DNA of 64,000 bases from Carnegiea gigantea. Lineage: Eukaryota; Streptophyta; Magnoliopsida; Caryophyllales; Cactaceae. Positions 62,001 to 64,000 of the stretch are shown here, piece by piece. A program made the position numbers and the translations under genes. Under the pieces are notes generated by a model. The model did no database searches, was not told where the DNA came from, and saw only the letters and a list, made by a program, of their open reading frames with translations. Every line of letters begins with the position of its first letter. Within the stretch, counting starts at the first letter, position 1. The DNA lies in NCBI GenBank assembly GCA_029747015.1, contig JAKOGI010000008.1, forward strand, positions 286,001-350,000, written 5' to 3'.

Positions 62001-63475
62001 GTAGAGAGGGAAACAGAAAGAAGATCAATTGAAGGAGATCCTTATGAATGAATTCTTTGACGTGAAAATTCTGTTCTTCTTGGCATTTTGTAACGATTTT
62101 ACAAGACACCTCATAGCGTAGTAAGTAGTGTGATCACAACTACTATTTCACACTCTATCTTGTGACATATCACCGCATTTTTGTGATCTTTATCTCTCTT
62201 TTCATTTTATGTATTATTATTTTAATTTGTAATGAATCTCCTCATGTAACAATTAATAGTTGATAATGAACAGGTAAATTTCTTAGGTGAGATGAAAAAG
62301 TCATTCCTTATTAATACAATATAACTGCTAGGGGTGATCGACATGAAAACATTATCTAATAGTTGTTCGATAGAACAATAAGAAGTTAACTTATAATGTT
62401 ATTCAGCTTACTAAAATGGAAGTGAAAGACTTACATTTTGACGTAAAATTTGCAATATGATAAAATTTTATGTAAAATAAAATGAGCATAACCTTTCCTT
62501 AGTATTTATACAATATTAGTATCATACTCAAGCTACCCGTTTTCACCAATTTGGCCTTACTATTTCTTCAGTATATTTGTCAATTTTATATACCCATTTT
62601 GAAATTTTCTTGATAATTTTTTGAAAGACAGGATAAGTATAGAACCTTTTAAAGAAGAATGATTTTTAAAAAAATATGGACTAGGATTTATTGAACAAAT
62701 CAATTCATAGTACTCTTTAAGCTTATAGAACAAGGATATGCATTGTACTTTCACAATTATTTGGCTTACTACACGTCTAGTTTACTCTTAAAGTAAAAGA
62801 AGAAACAGAAAGAGATAGCTTTCAAAAAGGAGAACATTATTTGAATATATACATGATTAGCCTTTATATGTCATACCTAAGCAGTGTAAAAAATCGAGTA
62901 ATAATTAACTTAATAGTGATGGTACCACATAATCGTTGCATTGTTTCAAGCCAAGTTTAGAAATTAAATGCCCATATGTGCAAGGTAAGTTCTTATTAAT
63001 TGATAGAAATATTTTAATTGGTGAGGTGACTCGAATTATTTTCTTGAATGAAAATTTATTTAATTTTTCAAAAAGAATTTGCAATTGCATATTGTTTATG
63101 AAAGGTTACAAATTGTCAATCTCAAGGTACATACAAGAGTCTTCAATTAAATTGAGAATTTGAAAGAACATAAATACTATCTTATTAATTGATGAAATGC
63201 ACGAACAACCGTTAATTTATGAAAAATGTAATCTTTTTTCAAATTAATTAGTAGCCAATATATTGTAAAACTTGTGGCACTTTTTAAAGTTAAATTCATA
63301 CTATCTATTTATTTATTTGTTTATTTTGACACTTTAAGTTTAATTAGTTACCGTTCTTTTTTTCATAAACAGAACGGCCAACTAATATGAGACGCATACG
63401 TACATAGTCCCAATTAAAGTGACAATGATGTGCGCATTGAAAGTCTAGTCAGTTCAAGACCCAACTCTCCTCTTA
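59098..63475. other. Gene-poor AT-rich tract
   Basis: No gene can be supported. CACGTG G-box cores lie at about 61026-61031 and 61879-61884. A TTGACC-rich cluster lies at about 61299-61325. A second copy of the 57338 motif lies at 60517-60537. Such elements suggest regulatory DNA, but no gene in the window is clearly their target. Confidence 0.4.
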
Positions 63476-63610
63476 TGTTTTTTTTGGGGAGGTTTAAATG
63501 AGTTATAAAGGCAGTACAATATAATGGGGGGAGAAAAAATCAAATCTGAGACCTAATTAATGTGGTTAAAACCTCAATCTTAATTACTTGGCTAAGATCT
63601 CATCGATCAA
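63476..63610 (-). repeat. SINE-like fragment (minus orientation)
   Basis: On the minus strand it reads GAGATCTTAGCCAAGTAATTA and then TTAATTAGGTCTCAGATTTG, with a C/A-rich tail. The layout is like that of the 56265 piece. Confidence 0.4.
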
Positions 63611-64000
63611 CCCTCCTCTTATGTAGAAATATATAAAAGAACTACTGTATAATTATTTTTAGTTAAATAAAAAATTTAGAAGTTTTTGACATTGGGGAAA
63701 AAAAAAAAAGAAAAAGTGAATTCAACGAGTCAGTATTTTGACTGGTTGAGAACTTTGATGAGCAAAAACTGTAAAGTTTTCCACAAAATTAAAGTCACTC
63801 TCTGTACATCTGTGTCCCATTTTGGGTGGCATATTGACAAACGGCAAAGGGAGTGGCCACTTGACACTCCTCAGCACCATTGCTTCAAATCCACTTTTTC
63901 GATTTCTTTTTCTTTAAAAATCATAAGCTCCTGAGATTAACCAGCTAATGATTTGCCACCACGTGTCATGTATGATCATTGACCGAATACACATGCAGAA
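63611..64000. other. AT-rich end of the window
   Basis: I see no gene. A CACGTG core lies at about 63960 and a CATGTATGATCATTGACC stretch beside it. This could be upstream DNA of a gene beyond the window. Confidence 0.35.

Noticed and set aside
1..64000. CRISPR arrays, bacterial operons, ribosome binding sites
   Set aside because: The DNA is plant nuclear with spliced genes. The tandem arrays at 13.6-16.8 kb lack CRISPR spacer structure.

Overview
The window is nuclear DNA from a flowering plant, most likely a eudicot. Its genes have many short exons with GT/AG introns, the intergenic DNA is AT-rich, and the protein families are land-plant types: ACOS5-type acyl-CoA ligase, SBP-box factor with a miR156 site, GPI-anchored LTP and plant ALKBH1. 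The mobile elements are also typical of plants: Ty3-like LTR element, CACTA, hAT-like MITEs, an RTE LINE, a TRIM and SINE-like pieces. I did not identify the species.

Six genes are supported by reconstructed exons. In order they are: (1) an ACOS5/4CL-like fatty acyl-CoA ligase, + strand, 2416-4946, 6 exons, 559 aa; (2) an SPL2/10/11-clade SBP-box factor, + strand, 21372-24619, 4 coding exons, 458 aa, with a miR156 site in its last exon; (3) a triple RanBP2-type zinc-finger protein, - strand, 33254-27868, 10 exons, 287 aa; (4) a GPI-anchored lipid-transfer protein, - strand, 42051-39623, 2 exons, 199 aa; (5) ALKBH1, a 2-oxoglutarate/Fe(II) dioxygenase, - strand, 46255-43877, 7 coding exons, 356 aa; (6) a small DnaJ-type cysteine-rich protein, + strand, 49858-50154, 1 exon, 98 aa. 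They look functionally unrelated to one another, as is usual for a plant locus.

Most of the remaining DNA is mobile-element derived. Between the first two genes lies a Russian-doll nest. A MITE (10197-18645) contains a hAT-like element (10384-18582, diverged 8-bp target duplication), which contains a complete LTR retrotransposon (11114-18071, two 653-bp LTRs, perfect CTTTC target duplication). That retrotransposon has a decayed gag but no recognisable pol. Where pol should be, it carries a 24-bp coding repeat array and a 118-bp tandem array. A CACTA element with palindromic subterminal repeats and gene-like internal sequence occupies 34801-38849. A 5'-truncated RTE LINE (47896-48832, about 17-bp target duplications) sits in a MITE whose second copy at 51661-52447 preserves the empty site.

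The last 13 kb (about 50.4-64 kb) has no gene I can support. It holds MITEs, a 281-bp TRIM, SINE-like fragments and two short non-coding motifs that recur in the same order near 57.3/58.7 kb and 60.5/61.1 kb.
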